Notes under the pieces: model-generated
Told to the model about the DNA's origin: nothing
The model's input: the letters and a program-made list of their open reading frames with translations, nothing else
Databases searched by the model: none
Made by a program: the position numbers and the translations under genes
Part shown: positions 23,175 to 35,159 of the stretch, piece by piece
Position numbering within the stretch: the first letter of the stretch is position 1
How the letters are laid out: every line of letters starts with the position of its first letter
Assembly: GCA_022494885.1 (NCBI GenBank)
Contig: JAGVSM010005034.1
Location: 62,001-126,000 of the forward strand
Source: Micrasema longulum
Taxonomy: Eukaryota > Arthropoda > Insecta > Trichoptera > Brachycentridae
Reading direction: 5' to 3'
DNA length: 64,000 bases

Positions 23175-23850
23175 AAACATTTTAATATAGAATCACTACA
23201 AAAAGGCGCCGCCTTACATGTGATTTAATTTTTCTTTTTAAAATTCTAAATAATATGGTTGATTCACCGTATCTTTTACAAAATATTGGTTTCCGTTGTC
23301 CTCTTCGCTTTACCAGATTGAATTCCCTTTTTTATGTACCGACTTGTAAAAACAATTATATCTCGAATTCATTCATTAGACGTACCTGTAAAAATTATAA
23401 TAGACTCAGTTTTGATGTAGACATTTTTAACTGCACGTTGCATTTATACGGAAAATTTCTTCATGGGGTCGATTATTTGGGATAGTTGCTCAATGTGCAT
23501 CTTGAGTGGTTTATGCTATGTATATGTGCCGCATGTAATGTATATGTTTGTATATGTTTTATATGTGCGTTCATGTGTGTGTGCGTGAATGGCTCGAAGT
23601 GTACATTCGGTATTTTTATTTATTTTAATTTATTACCTCCATGGAAAAGGCAAATGTTAACAATCATTCTTTTCTCACTTAAAATTCTTATTTATTTTTT
23701 TAAAAAATTGTCACATTTAATGTTTATATCTTTTGCATAATTAATGAAAACTTAATTGGTTTTTTTATGTTAAAACAATGTTGTTTTTAATACTTATGAA
23801 TGAATGTATGTTTTCTGAATAAAATAAAAAATAAATAAAAAATATTGAAT
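23175..23850 (+). mobile_element. LINE tail with 3' UTR and A-rich end
   Basis: The frame gives FKILNNMVDSPYLLQNIGF, CPLRFTRLNSLFYV and CKNYNRLSFDVDIF, matching the end of Jockey/R1-style ORFs (D--LYKI-N--IDSP-LL--I-F--P-R--R---F). A broken IESLQK segment lies just upstream at about 23190. The UTR runs on and ends in AAATAAATAAAAAAT near 23835-23850. Confidence 0.75.
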
Positions 23851-24084
23851 TAAAATAAAATTCTTTAAAATTAAAGCAATAGTTAATTTGTGAGTTTTGT
23901 TAAACAGCTCTTCTGAAAAGTTGTTGAAAACACACGATAGTTTACGTAGCTGCTATGGATATGAGTGTTGTTGTACCTTCTAGATACACGTCGGTTAACA
24001 AAAAATCTATACTGAGGTATAACGTAGTATTAGAATGTTAAGAAGAACCAAATAAATTGATCTCTATGTGAAAAGTACATTAAT

Positions 24085-24330
24085 ATATTTATTTATTTAT
24101 TAATTTTATTTATTAATTAATTTACACGCCCAACGGGCTTTTCCATTTATTAGAAATTACATTCAAGTGCAGCAGTGAAACATAAGTATGTAAATTTAGT
24201 TAAAATTAAAGATAACATAAGAAAAACTAAAAGATACAATAATAAGTAAAAATAAGGAAATGTACCAACATAGGTATATGGGTACATATTTCAAATCGTA
24301 TATGGGTACATAATTCATATTAAAGTTCAA
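24085..24330 (-). mobile_element. LINE 3' UTR fragment
   Basis: The minus strand carries GGAAAAGCCCGTTGGGCGTG then a run of AAAT/AATT units. The short G/C palindrome before the tail (GCCC-TTGGGC) recurs at 52870-52890 and similarly at 48672. Assignment rests on this 3' structure only. Confidence 0.45.
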
Positions 24331-24599
24331 ATCGGGTCAATATCTTTCTAGTAATGCATTTTACGTCGTCACTTAGGGGAAGCTTGCCAAAACACAGATC
24401 TTTTCATGCATCGGTTGTAAAAGTTAACTGTGTCACCGTGCGCATTTTGCTCTGGCATTACGTCGCTTTGGTATTGCTCAATACAACGGACTACGAAATT
24501 CTGGACTGTTTCTTTTCTTGACACATTCGGCTAAGGGATACGGGAATTCCCGCGAAGAGAAAGTGAACACACTTTTGTCCCTTATTGGTGTGTCACGCG

Positions 24600-24970
24600 G
24601 CCATATTGAAAACGCGGGAAACGAGTTAAATAAATAGTTTATGGCTCCAGAGTACCACCTGCCGGCTTCTTAGTATTGCAAACATGCTCAAAGCCAATTC
24701 ATTTGGAACCAAGACCCGTTCGCATCGACATTTTATATGCAAAACTTTCTTCCAGTACGGACGGGCCAGGGGCGTATTTGGCCAGACAAAATTGACGTTC
24801 CATTTTAGATATTGTTTCACCCGAGGGGCCATATACAAAGTTTTACCCCGGAAACATAGTGCCCCTTGCATATGCCTTTTATATGCAAGTTGTACGACTA
24901 GCGTCGAGCAATACGCTATTTGTTTAGCAAATTTTATGGCTGAGAGAGGCGATAGGTAAAAGGATTTATA
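24600..24970. other. Balanced-composition block with overlapping opposed frames
   Basis: A 115-codon frame (minus, 24973-24626) and a 91-codon frame (plus, 24684-24959) overlap in a region richer in G+C than the flanks. Both contain several cysteines but no recognised motif or splice logic, so neither is called as a gene. The block could be a decayed exon or a repeat. Confidence 0.35.
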
Positions 24971-25083
24971 CATGGAAACAAACTTACGAGTACATATTAT
25001 TATTATTTGTCTTAAAATAGTAAAAAAAATATGGAATAAGAATGTCTTAATAGTAACCTTTATCTAATTATGATTAAACTATG

Positions 25084-25450
25084 CAGGGTGTTCTTTAAAC
25101 CCTGTCACATCCGAAACCACGATGATCAGTATGGGCAAGAAGACATATTGGCACATTAAAATGAATTTTTACAATAAATCAAATTTAAAAAAAATATACA
25201 TAAAAAACAAATGATTGCTTACTTCTGCAGAGGAGAAGTGAGGGGGTCACGGCCGCGCTGTTAGCAGTGTATCAGACCCCCTCTCCCCTCCACGTTTCTC
25301 CCCTGCGGAAGTAAGCAACCATTTGTTTTTTATATAAAAAAAATATAAATATTTATTCGTTCTAAAAATTTATTTTAATGTGGCAATATGTATTTTTGCT
25401 CATACTGATCATCGTGGTTTCGGATGTGACAGGGTTTTAAGAACACCCTG
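25084..25450. mobile_element. Foldback MITE, copy 2
   Basis: CAGGGTGTTCTTTAAACCC at the left is mirrored by GGGTTTTAAGAACACCCTG at the right. GCTTACTTCTGCAGAGGAGA mirrors CTGCGGAAGTAAGCAACC around a G+C-rich centre. TATA follows the right end. Confidence 0.9.
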
Positions 25451-26090
25451 TATATTAATTATTATAAATGTACACTTGATACTTACATTTGATCATAATA
25501 CTAAGGTCGCAATGAAAGGGATTGCAGAGGACAATCAATTTCAGGAAGAACTAGGGGATTTGTTGTAAAATGTTGTAAAATCATTTACAACATAATCACT
25601 GAACCACACACCAACCACCGCAGCACCACATTATCCTATGCAAACCACGACAAATGTAAAAACAAATTCACCACACTACAAAACAAAGTTCCAAGGAAAA
25701 AAAAAACAGATTCACAAGGATAAAGTCGATGTTAAATTAATCAAAAGTTCTAACACATTGTAAACAAAAAAACCCTCCAATCCAATGATATTTATTCAAA
25801 TAAAAACACAAAAAAAACTATCCGAATACGATTATTTTTTAAAAGCGAATACGATTACCTGCTACACACATGCTTTTTAAACTTACATTTAAATATTTCT
25901 TTGTTCTCTTATTTCTAATGGTATTTCCTTATAATATAAATATACAGCTCGTCGCATCAACGAGTTTTGCGTCTTTGTTTTCTTGCGGAATGACAGCTTT
26001 ACTTAATTTTTATTTCTAGTTTGTATATTTAATAATGCATGTAACAAGAATAAAATAAGAAATTAGCTTCTTAATTAAGAGTTTTTATAT
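25451..26090. other. No gene recognised
   Basis: AT-rich with A runs. The 62-codon frame starting inside the foldback element is not a gene. Confidence 0.35.
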
Positions 26091-26093
26091 TAA

Positions 26094-26300
26094 TTGTCTA
26101 TAATTTCCTTCCCTGTTTTCCCATCCCACTTCCTTTCACCCCTAGCGAACTGTACGTTTTGTTTTTTATATTTTTGTTCCTATATGAAACCCATAAATGG
26201 TCTTGTTATTAGTTGTTATTCTTTATCTATTGTTTATTATAATGACTGTGTTGGTTTCACAATAAAAAAAATAATTAAAAAATGTGTTCTAATTTAATTT
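26094..26300 (+). mobile_element. LINE 3' UTR, family with AGCGAACTGTACGTTTTGT
   Basis: TTTTCCCATCCCACTTCCTT, then CTAGCGAACTGTACGTTTTG, ATATGAAACCC, TAGTTGTTATTCTTTATC and AATGACTGTGTTGG, with an A-rich end. The same order occurs at 34960-35155 (plus) and 43505-43720 (minus). Confidence 0.7.
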
Positions 26301-26455
26301 TAATGTACGTTGTTTTTTTCATGATTTAAGTATTTGTTTTTCTTAAAATTATTATTCTTTTTATAATTGTGCGGATACGGTTAAACTACTGCTCCTTATT
26401 TTGACTATAATTGTATACTAATTTTTAAGTTGGATTAATATTTATGAAAGTAAAC

Positions 26456-26577
26456 TTCACCAACAAGCCACAAAAAGTGGCTTGGTGAGGTTTTTATATT
26501 TATTAGATATATTCCTTGTTTATGTATCTTAATTTTTATCTAAGTGTACTTTTTAACAAAATAAATAAAAAAATCTC
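26456..26577 (+). other. Hairpin then AAAT tail, probable retroelement 3' end
   Basis: CACCAACAAGCCAC pairs with GTGGCTTGGTG over an AAAAA loop. About 75 bases later comes AACAAAATAAATAAAAAAAT. A stem-loop before an A-rich end is common at LINE 3' termini; which LINE is not clear. Confidence 0.45.
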
Positions 26578-26919
26578 CGGGATTATATTGATTACGAAAA
26601 ATCCTTTAAGTAATCTCTTCCGAGGAATAACCATTAATCATTTTGTGATAAAAAACATTACACTAAAATATATCAGTTGACGTACCGTCATAATTTTTGT
26701 TTGTTTTAACATCAATTTAATCCTAGTGTATCTATTCATTTTCAACATTACTCACATAGTTTATTATTTTTTATTACAAGGCAGCGATTGTCATTTTTAC
26801 GACTATTTTTATATTTGACAATTATGTGTGTGAAATATAACCAGAGCTCTGAACGAGTGTTTTCGACTCGATGGCTGCATTCAGTTAAAATCACTGAGTG
26901 AGGAAATCGGGTGGAGATA

Positions 26920-27005
26920 AGCCCGTCTCGTATTAGTTGGCGCGTTCGCCTGCCTTTCTCGAGGTCCTCGGTTTGATTTCTAGCAAGGAAGACGTTAAAT
27001 ATTGA
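26920..27005 (+). mobile_element. SINE head fragment
   Basis: CCCGTCTCGTATTAGTTGGC resembles an A box and CGAGGTCCTCGGTTTGATTT a B box. The body is lost. Confidence 0.5.
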
Positions 27006-27502
27006 TTTGAACAGTTGTTTAAACTACAATATTTAATCGTTCCTGGAATAGCGTAAGATTGATCACCTTACCTTTATGTTACAGATTTTCAAAATACACT
27101 GCATTTGTTTTACAAATGTGCGCCCTATGCACCACTGGGTTCCGAAAGGGGAATGATGATGGTGTTATAAAACATCATCATCATTCATGATAATGAAATA
27201 ATATAATGAAATTATATATAGTAATGAAAATGATATAATACTTCAATTTAGACCACAAACGTTTGATTGTTATTTACTGATTTCATTTTATTAAATTCAA
27301 GTCATGATTACACAATATTAAAAAGATTTTGTATATATTAAATTAATTACCATGACGTTTTTCTGCATATTTTTTATTAATATTTCATTTTTATCGGTAC
27401 AGTTTTCCTGTGTTAGTTATTGTATTTTTGGTAGTATTGATAATAAATAAATTATATTAAGTTTTAACTGTACGTGAATTTGTAAACATGTAACCTGTGA
27501 AT

Positions 27503-27665
27503 TTGGCGGCCTCCGTGTGTAGTTAAGATGCTCGAGTCACGCACTGAAGGCTCCGGGTCAGATTCTCGTTGAGAACACTATAATTAAAACGTGATTTTTC
27601 TCAAGCCTGTGTATTCTGCACTGTAATTCACCATTGTAATTGTGCCGCCTGGCCTTTAAATTAAA
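27503..27665 (+). mobile_element. tRNA-derived SINE (family A), decayed
   Basis: GGCGGCCTCCGTGTGTAGTT, then CTCCGGGTCAGATTC and AACGTGATTTTTC, GTAATTCACCATTGTAATTG and CCTGGCCTTTAAATT. It matches 11097-11275 with a damaged B box and a lost A tail. Confidence 0.8.
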
Positions 27666-28359
27666 CTTTTGGTTAAGTTTTTGACCAACTAGACTAGACA
27701 TTAGTGAAGTTTTTTTTAAAAAAGTTTCCCTTCAGTTTGAACGTCATATAAAAACCAGTGAACCGATTCTGGCAAGTTCTATGAACAATATTAGTTTACA
27801 CAGTGTTAGATAAATAAACTATTATATTAAATAGAATAATATAGATGCTCACAACGCGAACACAATAAAACCGAACACTCTTTCCGTGATACACGCAGTA
27901 GGTACATTTGAAGTGCAACAATACTCAACTTCGAAAGTGATTATTCAAGGCGTATTGTACGCTACCATATCCCAATATTAAGTGACTTTGTATTGCCCTG
28001 TGGCCTAAAATTCGATAATTAATAAGATTATTCGGGGTTGCGGATATCTTGTGATGAAAGAGTTTATTCAATCCTGATTTACTGCCCAAAATCGCGATTC
28101 ATATTTCCAAATCGAGAATTTTTGATTATCAAAACTAGTTACATGTACCTAATTAATATTATTCGAATACGACGCATACCGATGAATTTTAGTGAACTTT
28201 GTAATGAGATTTGCGCGCGAGAAAACGGCCTGGTGTACCCATTCGATTAATAATAACTAGTTACTTATTCGATACTTCCCACGTGTTTGATATTATAAAA
28301 AAACTTTATAGGAACTATTGTTTGATTCAATAATGCGATTTGGCTGTGAGAATTACGGT

Positions 28360-28640
28360 TCCAAATTCTTCTCACCGCGAGTTCACATCTTTCGTATTTC
28401 GTGATGGAGCCTCTATTCTGTTGTGCATACGCCAGGAACCTTCGGGCATGTCACCTGTCGGATAGTTTTAACGTCGCTGACGTCCGCCCTCAGGAAGCCC
28501 TATGACTACGGACTTGTCGTTTGGGCCAGATCCTGCGCCCCCGTTTCACCGGCGAAGCAGAACGCTCTGTGATCGGCCCTGAGGACGGCTTGGTAAAAAC
28601 TATATGAAGCTTCGTCCACACGTGAGTCATTAAACTTTTA
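28360..28640. other. G+C-richer block, no identity
   Basis: From GCGAGTTCACATCTTTCG through CCTTCGGGCATGTCACCTG to GATCGGCCCTGAGGACGG the base composition is near balanced in otherwise AT-rich DNA. Frames are broken on both strands. A decayed transposon ORF is the likeliest source but no motif proves it. Confidence 0.35.
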
Positions 28641-29064
28641 TACTAAATAATAGTTCCACGTAATTCGTTGCGCTTCAGAATTATCAAGGTAAGTTTCACG
28701 TTGTAGTTCAATGATTATAATGCATGTGTATAAACATATTGAATTCTCCCCATACCTCTAGAACAGAGCCATATACCCATAAAGATTAAGCATAAGAGTA
28801 AATATTCATTAAAAGGTCCATATTTATAACGTTGAAATATTTTTGCCACACTCCATAAAAGTGTCTACATGTCGACAACCTTTTCGCATATTAAAACTTG
28901 TGTATGACAGAATTATTGTTTTTTTCTCCTGCTGACGAATGTTAAGTGTTTTTTCACAGAATCCACTTCCTCGTCTGAGGTTCACAAAATCCTTGTTCGG
29001 TGAGACTGAACTGGTCATCTGAGCATAAATTACGCTAAGTAGCTTTGAGTTACGCGCTACAATA

Positions 29065-29472
29065 ATTGAACGCAGTTATGCAGAAAGCAGCCAGTCAACA
29101 AATTTAAAAAAATGAGATATTGGTGTTATCGGGTTCAGCTAAAAACAGCTAGACCACTTTGATATAAAAATCTACAATAATCACCTACTGAAAATAGTGT
29201 CGATCAGAAAAACGGTATTTCTTAATTTGCAAAATACACTCACAATACTAGAAAAGTCATACGGTACTGTAAACATCATTAAGACTGGTCAAATACACAA
29301 TAAGATTCTTGTTTATAGTATAAAAACTTTTGTATTCATTGTTTATCATTTGCCAAAGGCAAAAACATTCGAACTGTTGTGTAGATTCGATTATTAACTT
29401 TTTTCATAAAAGTGCTATTATCTCAGTTTCACTTTTCTACGGCTGGCTGCTTTCTGCATAACTACGTTCAAT
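29065..29472. mobile_element. TIR element, TTGAACGCAGTTATGCAG ends, copy 1
   Basis: Left end ATTGAACGCAGTTATGCAG continuing AAAGCAGCCAG is mirrored at the right by CTGGCTGC then TTTCTGCATAACTACGTTCA, about 30 bases with one mismatch. The 408-bp interior has a 66-codon frame with no transposase motif. Inside the termini AAAACAGCTAG and AGTTTCACTTTTCTAC are shared with the copy at 43239. Confidence 0.85.
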
Positions 29473-29477
29473 TATAT

Positions 29478-29570
29478 TAAAACCAGTCATTGAGACGTAA
29501 TAAGTATGTAAATGCCCAGACTTTCATATTTCTTACTGAAATTTTTTTTCCCTCTCTGCTTCAAAAAATT
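29478..29570 (-). repeat. Fragment of the ~390-bp repeat
   Basis: TTAAAACCAGTCATTGAGAC, AAATGCCCAGACTTTCATAT and TTCCCTCTCTGCTTC match the inverted unit end. It lies directly against the right end of the TIR element. Confidence 0.6.
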
Positions 29571-29871
29571 AAATGTCGAATTACTGTTATAAAAAAAAAT
29601 GTATTACAGAGATATACCTAATTTGTTTTAGAGCTTATCCATAAGCCGCAATTCAAATAAATTTTGGTTTAATATTAATAAAGAGTGGTATGAAAATAAA
29701 AATACTTTTTTGAAAGCGATACATCGGTTCACTTACATATGTATTTATTTTTGAATCACAACAGGGGGCAATGCCTAAATACAGTGATGAAAGAGGAAGT
29801 TTATTTCTACGGAAATTGGATGTAATTTTTTTTTCTTGCACGCGGTAAAAATTAGAGCATATAAATTTACT

Positions 29872-30412
29872 AATTATTTATTTATTTTATTTTATTTGGG
29901 ATTTTTATAGCTATAACATAAACAAAATAATTAGAAAAATCTTAACAATACTAAAGCCAATTAAAAAAATCCACTGTAAATATAATGACACATAATATAT
30001 AAGAAAAGAAGTTTAGTAATTGTATTTGTGTGACGTTTGTATTCATGTGTATGTGAATGTGTGTATGCGTGAATGAATGAGGGAGAGGATACATGTGCGT
30101 GTGGGAATGAAAGAGGGAGAGGGTGCGTTTGTATGGGTGCGTAAGTATGAAAATAATATATTTGCTTAAAACTTGTAAATTGTATTAAAAATGGTACAAT
30201 AAAGAGCTTAGTAAAAAGTAAGAAACGTTTTTGTTAAAATTCAAATGACGAAATGATGTAAATTGTTTTTTTTTTCAAGTATGTTAAATTTCAAAACCGT
30301 ATTCTGAAAAAAAAAAAGCATTTTATTTTTTAAATTTAACTGATACACATCGAATGAATAATGTGCGACGAGTCCTATACTATACAGTAGGTAACCACAA
30401 TTATGCCTTATA
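29872..30412 (-). repeat. ~500-bp direct duplicate (copy A)
   Basis: The segment starting TATTTATTTTATTTTATTTG, running through AAAAAATCCACTGTAAATAT, a GTGTATGTGAATGTGTGTAT simple region and CCGTATTCTGAAAAAAA, and ending GTCCTATACTATACAGTAGG recurs at 35717-36222. On the minus strand it ends in an AAATA-type tail, so it is probably a truncated retroelement end or a segmental duplication. Confidence 0.8.
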
Positions 30413-30794
30413 TACGCTTAAATTATTTTGATCGACAGATTTGGAAATAGGGAACATGTATGCATAAAAAGGGCAAGAAATAATATCACTTTTAATATTT
30501 CTCCACATTTGCATCTCGCACATTTGGACTAAAGTGCAAGAATTATTTTACTGACAAATTATTGAATATGCTTTCACATAACATTTAGTTAACTAATTAC
30601 AGACAATATCTCAAAAGATAAATCAAAATATTTGAATGACTTGAAATATGTAAAAAAATAATTTGAACACTTTAGAGTCCTCCTCAGAACAGGTTCCCTA
30701 CTGAGGAGGATTTTAAAATTTTTTGAATATAAAAAAATATATATATGGAAAAAAAAAAACACAAAACGCCAAAAGGTGAGTTATTAATTTTTAA

Positions 30795-30978
30795 AATTTT
30801 TTTTTGCACCACAACAGGCCAAAAGGTCCAGTTACAGTAGTGAATTACATCACATAACACCCAGGCTTGAAAAGATAGCCTTTTTAACATTTTTAAATTG
30901 GTGTTCTCACCGGGAATCAAACCCAGAACCTTCCGTTTGTGAGTCAAGCGTCTTAAGCACTACACTACGAAGGCCGCC
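30795..30978 (-). mobile_element. tRNA-derived SINE (family A)
   Basis: Minus strand GGCGGCCTTCGTAGTGTAGT, CGCTTGACTCACAAACGGAA, GGGTTTGATTCCCGGTGAG, then the GGTGTTATGTGATGTAATTC body and a TGTTGTGGTGCAAAAAAAAA end. The order and length match 11097-11275. Confidence 0.88.
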
Positions 30979-31064
30979 AAGTAATGTTATGCGGTTTGGG
31001 TCATTTATAACGAAAAATACATCGGAGTCTTTTTCTTATAAAAAAATATTACCGTTCAAATATA

Positions 31065-31340
31065 ATTTGCAGGCTGGCTGGATTTCCTCCCTAGGGAGTT
31101 GTTCATATTTAAATTAATATGACCTGTCATTGGCTGGTTTAAGTGGCCACTTACACACTGTGTAACATTCACCATTCTGCCCATGTTTGAACATCCACAT
31201 TTCATCAACTCTTCCATCTGTTGACTTTTGTGAAGTAAAAGAGCCAACCAGCCAATGACAGGTCATAAGCCCTGTAAATGCCTAGACTTCCATATTCCCT
31301 TCACAAAAAAAAATTCCCCTCTCTGTTGAAATAAATTTAA
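31065..31340. repeat. ~390-bp repeat, second subfamily, rearranged
   Basis: GGCTGGATTTCCTCCCTAGG then GACCTGTCATTGGCTGGTTT and CACACTGTGTAACATTCACC in plus sense. From AGCCAACCAGCCAATGACAG the sequence turns to inverted sense and ends TCTCTGTTGAAATAAATTT. The unit therefore folds back on itself. Confidence 0.7.
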
Positions 31341-31974
31341 ATAATTTTTGAAGTAAACGAAATTCGGAATTTACGATTTGTGGCCTTTTTGAATTTAAGC
31401 AGCGATGTGAGTGATTCAAAAGTGTTTTTTCAGTACCCAATAATTAAAACCAGCAGGTATTAAACTCAATAGATCTAACAAATTCGTATAAATACGAGTA
31501 GTGCAGTAAGAAAACATAACAGGATTGATACGTTAATTATAATAAAATGTAAAAGTAAAAACTCGACTACAACGTAATAGAAAACGATTTAGTTTAGATT
31601 TAGCTTGACAACCACTAACAGACGTTAGATACACGTGTTTTCATGACAAAGATAACGTTCTACGCAGCCGAAATTTGCCGATTATGGCCGACAGTCTCAT
31701 TCAAAGCCCGATATCTGATAATTACAGCCTAATACTGTACTTTCATATGTAGGTACGCTTGTACTGACTGAATACATAAATATACACACATTTTATTATA
31801 TTATATCAGTATGATTTTTTCCTTTTGCATATCCTGTATTTTTATGCCAAGCATATTTACTGTCAACTTGCATATAAGAATAAAAATTCAATGAATCAAT
31901 AAATAATAAAAAATGCATAGAAAAAAAAATGTACTTTCAAAACAAATATCTTAAAACTAGCATTAATAAATAAA

Positions 31975-32530
31975 ATGGTGATTTATGAAATTAAAAGCAT
32001 ACTGCCTTTAAAAACGTTAAGATACACATATACCTCGCTCATTGAATCCATTATATCTTACGGAGTGCGTGTCTGGGCCTGGGGTCTCACCTTCCAGTCT
32101 CATCTGGGTAAAATTTATGATATTCAGGTAAGACTGTTGAGGGGGATCGTACCGGATAGCATAATCCGTGAGGCGAAACATATGGGCGAAAGTGTATATT
32201 TTAAATTCTGTAATGTCCTGCCGGTAAAACAACTTTGTGACTACAAATTGATTGTAGATCACTTTGTTGATCCGGAATATAAAAAAAGAGTTTCCCACAC
32301 TCACAGCACTAGATTCAAAACTAAGGGCTCCCTATCTGTTCCCCGAATTACAAATTACTTCGGAGAGCGAACATTAAATTGCGTTGTTCCAAAATTGTTC
32401 AATGATCTCCCACAAACCATCATCAACATGAAAAATCTTCAAATGAAAAAAAAAGAACAGAAGAAATATCTTCTTGATACTTTATAGTGCCTGTTTATAA
32501 ATAAATCTGTAAAATACAAATAAAATAAAT
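31975..32530 (+). mobile_element. LINE ORF2 C-terminal fragment, 170 codons
   Basis: An open frame of 170 codons reads LPLKTLRYTYTSLIESIISY, VRVWAWGLTF, KIYDIQVRLLRGIV, HTHSTRFKTKGSLSVPRI and ERTLNCVVPKLFNDLP. This is the post-RT part of a Jockey/CR1-like ORF (SLIESI--YG--VWG; IQ---LR-I; R-K----P------R------PKLFN-LP), intact to its stop at 32485-32487. A short UTR and an A run near 32548-32562 follow. The polymerase core is missing, so it is 5'-truncated but recently inserted or little decayed. Confidence 0.8.
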
Positions 32531-32654
32531 GTAATTTAAACCTGTCATAAAAAAAAAAAAAATAATGTTTCCCACCGAAAAGTCTTTAGTGGGTAACAAA
32601 TTATTTGATGTATTTTTTAATTATAAAATAAACGCTGCTCTGCAGCACTGAAAC

Positions 32655-33850
32655 TGAAATACCAACAATATTTTGAGTTTGTCCAAATTTTTGTAGACAA
32701 GGACTGGATTCAACTCCCTGGGGAGTTGATAAATTCACCTTGTCCATGAAGAAGTATAGAAATTGAAAAAATAAAATTTTCAAGCGTTGCCTAGTATGTA
32801 GGTGAAATAATTCAATCACACGAATCTCACCCGCATAAATAAAGGTTTCAGCTCTTTAACTTCACAAACATCAACAGATGAAAGAATTGAAGGAATATAG
32901 ATGTTCAAATATAAGCAGAATGGTGAATGTTACACAGTGTGTAAAGTGGCCACTTAAACCAGCCATTGACAGGTCATAAGCCCTGTAGATGCCTAGACTT
33001 CTATATTAATTTATCTTAAATGTTTATGTTATATTTCCTTATTATCTCTGTTGTAATATGTTAATATAAACAGCTCCCCAGGAAGTTGAATCCAGTCCTT
33101 GTCTACAATATTTTGGACAAACTCAAAATATTGTCGATGAATTACCTAGTCCATGAAGAAGTATAGAAATTGAAAAAATAACATTTTCAGGCGTTGCCTA
33201 GTATGTAGGTGAAATAATTCAATTAGATGAATCTCACCCGCATAAATAAAGATTTCAGCTCTTTAACTTCACAAACATCAACAGATGAAAGAATTGAAGG
33301 AATATAGATGTTCAAATATAGGCAGAATGGTGAATGCTAAACAGTGTGTAAAGTGGCCACTTAAACCAGCCAATGACAGGTCATAAGCCCTGTAGATGCC
33401 TAGACTTCTATATTACCTTTTCTTGAATATTCTTAATCTCTGTTGTAATATGTTAATATAAACAGCTCCCCAGGAAGTTGAATCCAGTCCTTGTCTACAA
33501 AAATTTGGACAAACTCAAAATATTGTTGATAAATTACCTGGTCCATGAAGAAGTATAGAAATTGAAAAAATAATATTTTCAGGCGTTGCCTAGTTATGTA
33601 GGTGAAATAATTCAATTAGATGAATCTCACCCGCATAAATAAGGTTTCAGCTCTTTAACTTCACAAACATCAACAGATGAAAGAATTGAAGGAATATAGA
33701 TGATCAAATATAAGCAGAATGGTGAATGCTAAACAGTGTGTAAAGTGGCCACTTAAACCAGCCAATGACAGGTTATAAGCCCTGTTGCCTAGACTTCTAT
33801 ATTACCTTTTCTGAAATGTTCTTCATCTCTGTTTTAATATGTTTATTAAT
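32655..33850 (-). repeat. Tandem array of the ~392-bp repeat (about three units)
   Basis: The word CAGCTCCCCAGGAAGTTGAA occurs at 33071 and 33463, a period of 392 bases. A third, first unit begins near 32655 with the same words preceded by an inverted stub (CAATATTTTGAGTTTGTCC). Units share CCATGAAGAAGTATAGAAAT, AATCTCACCCGCATAAATAA, GGCAGAATGGTGAATGCTAA and AGTGGCCACTTAAACCAGCC with few differences, which suggests recent amplification. Frames of 60-72 codons inside are not conserved as genes. Confidence 0.9.
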
Positions 33851-34021
33851 AAATACGGTAAAACTCTAATTTTCTGGATTAATGAGAGCCACACGTTATT
33901 TGAATATGTTACCATCCGGGTAATTTGATTGATCATTAAATTGTATCCATGTTTATTTTTCAGTTTTTTTTTATTTTTTTTTTACAATATACATAAGAGG
34001 TTAAACAGAGTATTTAAAACA

Positions 34022-34620
34022 TTAAGCATAATTACCTATCAATGAAATACACATTAATAGTAAAAACAGTAAACAAAAAAATCCCACAAAGGCATGGCCT
34101 ATACAAGAAAATGAATGAATTTTCAATCCTATAATAAATAATGGACGAAATAATGAAAGAAAGAGAAAATAAAATATTCTGTAAGAGATTATGTGGTATT
34201 TTTTTTTATAGTAATTGAAAAAGAAAATTAAAAAATATTTAAAAAAAAACGTAAAAATATTCCTTATTATTAAAGGGCAACAAAATATATCATAGAAACA
34301 AGAGTTCGTATCTTTAGTTTGAATCCAGGATAGTGCGTGTTTTTTAAAAGAAGGAAAATTTTGAAAGTTTGGTATCAATAAAATGTTATCAGTAAAAAAA
34401 GAATTAAAAATTTTTGGGCCCATAAAATATGTATGTCTGTGTGCGAGCCTCGTTTTACAATGTGGTATTTCTAGCACACGATTCCTTCTTTGACCTGATT
34501 TATTTGAATTACTTGTAAATAAATTTTGGTTCTTAAATGTATATTTTAAACACTGAAAACAATATATTTGGTCTAAAAGTTTAGCTTCTTGGAACAATGG
34601 GAAGGAAAGAGGGAAAAGTG
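34022..34620 (-). mobile_element. LINE ORF2 C-terminal fragment
   Basis: The minus-strand frame reads QRRNRVLEIPHCKTRLAHRH, TYFMGPKIFNSFF, then PSFKKHALSWIQ, the expected ending of non-LTR ORF2 (R----P---T-----F--GPKIFN------FK------W). The rest of the 191-codon frame, rich in Phe, Tyr and Ile, is 3' UTR read-through. 5' truncated. Confidence 0.65.
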
Positions 34621-34929
34621 CGATTTTTGTGATGCATTATTTTTTATAAAATTTTATAATCTGTATTTTTCTTTTAAACTTAGTTTAAGTTCATGGAACT
34701 CAGATTGTTAGTTGCCATTTTTATAAATTATTTTTTTATTTTTTGGTTGATTATTTTTTATTTCGGTTTTTAATTTTTCAACTTTATCGAAAATGTTTTA
34801 CATTTTATTTTTGTAACTACTTCATTTTTGTTATATTATTGTTTTTATTATTATAATACATATATTATCATTATGAATATATATTTATTTGAATGCGATT
34901 ATGTAAGTTGCATGTGTTTATTTATATTC

Positions 34930-35155
34930 TTTTTTTTGCATTGTTTTATATCTACTTACTCTTTCTTCTTCCATTTTCATTTCCTCCTCTGTTTTTTTCA
35001 TTCAACCTCCTTTCACTGTACAACCAGCGAACTGTACGTTTTGTTCTTTATATTTTTGTGAAACCCGTAATTGGTAATTTGTTGTTATTCTGTATTTATT
35101 GTTTATTAATATGACTGTGTAAGTTCCCTGAAATTAAATAAATAAATGAAATAAA
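34930..35155 (+). mobile_element. LINE 3' UTR, AGCGAACTGTACGTTTTGT family
   Basis: CTTACTCTTTCTTCTTCC, CACTGTACAACCAGCGAACT, GTACGTTTTGTTCTTTATAT, TTGTTATTCTGTATTTATTG and TATGACTGTGTAAG, then AAATTAAATAAATAAATG as the tail. Same order as 26094-26300 and 43505-43720. Confidence 0.72.
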
Positions 35156-35159
35156 AGGC

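Noticed and set aside
34022..34300. Phe/Tyr-rich C-terminal half of the 191-codon frame as a membrane protein
   Set aside because: It is continuous with a LINE ORF2 tail and is AT-rich 3' UTR.
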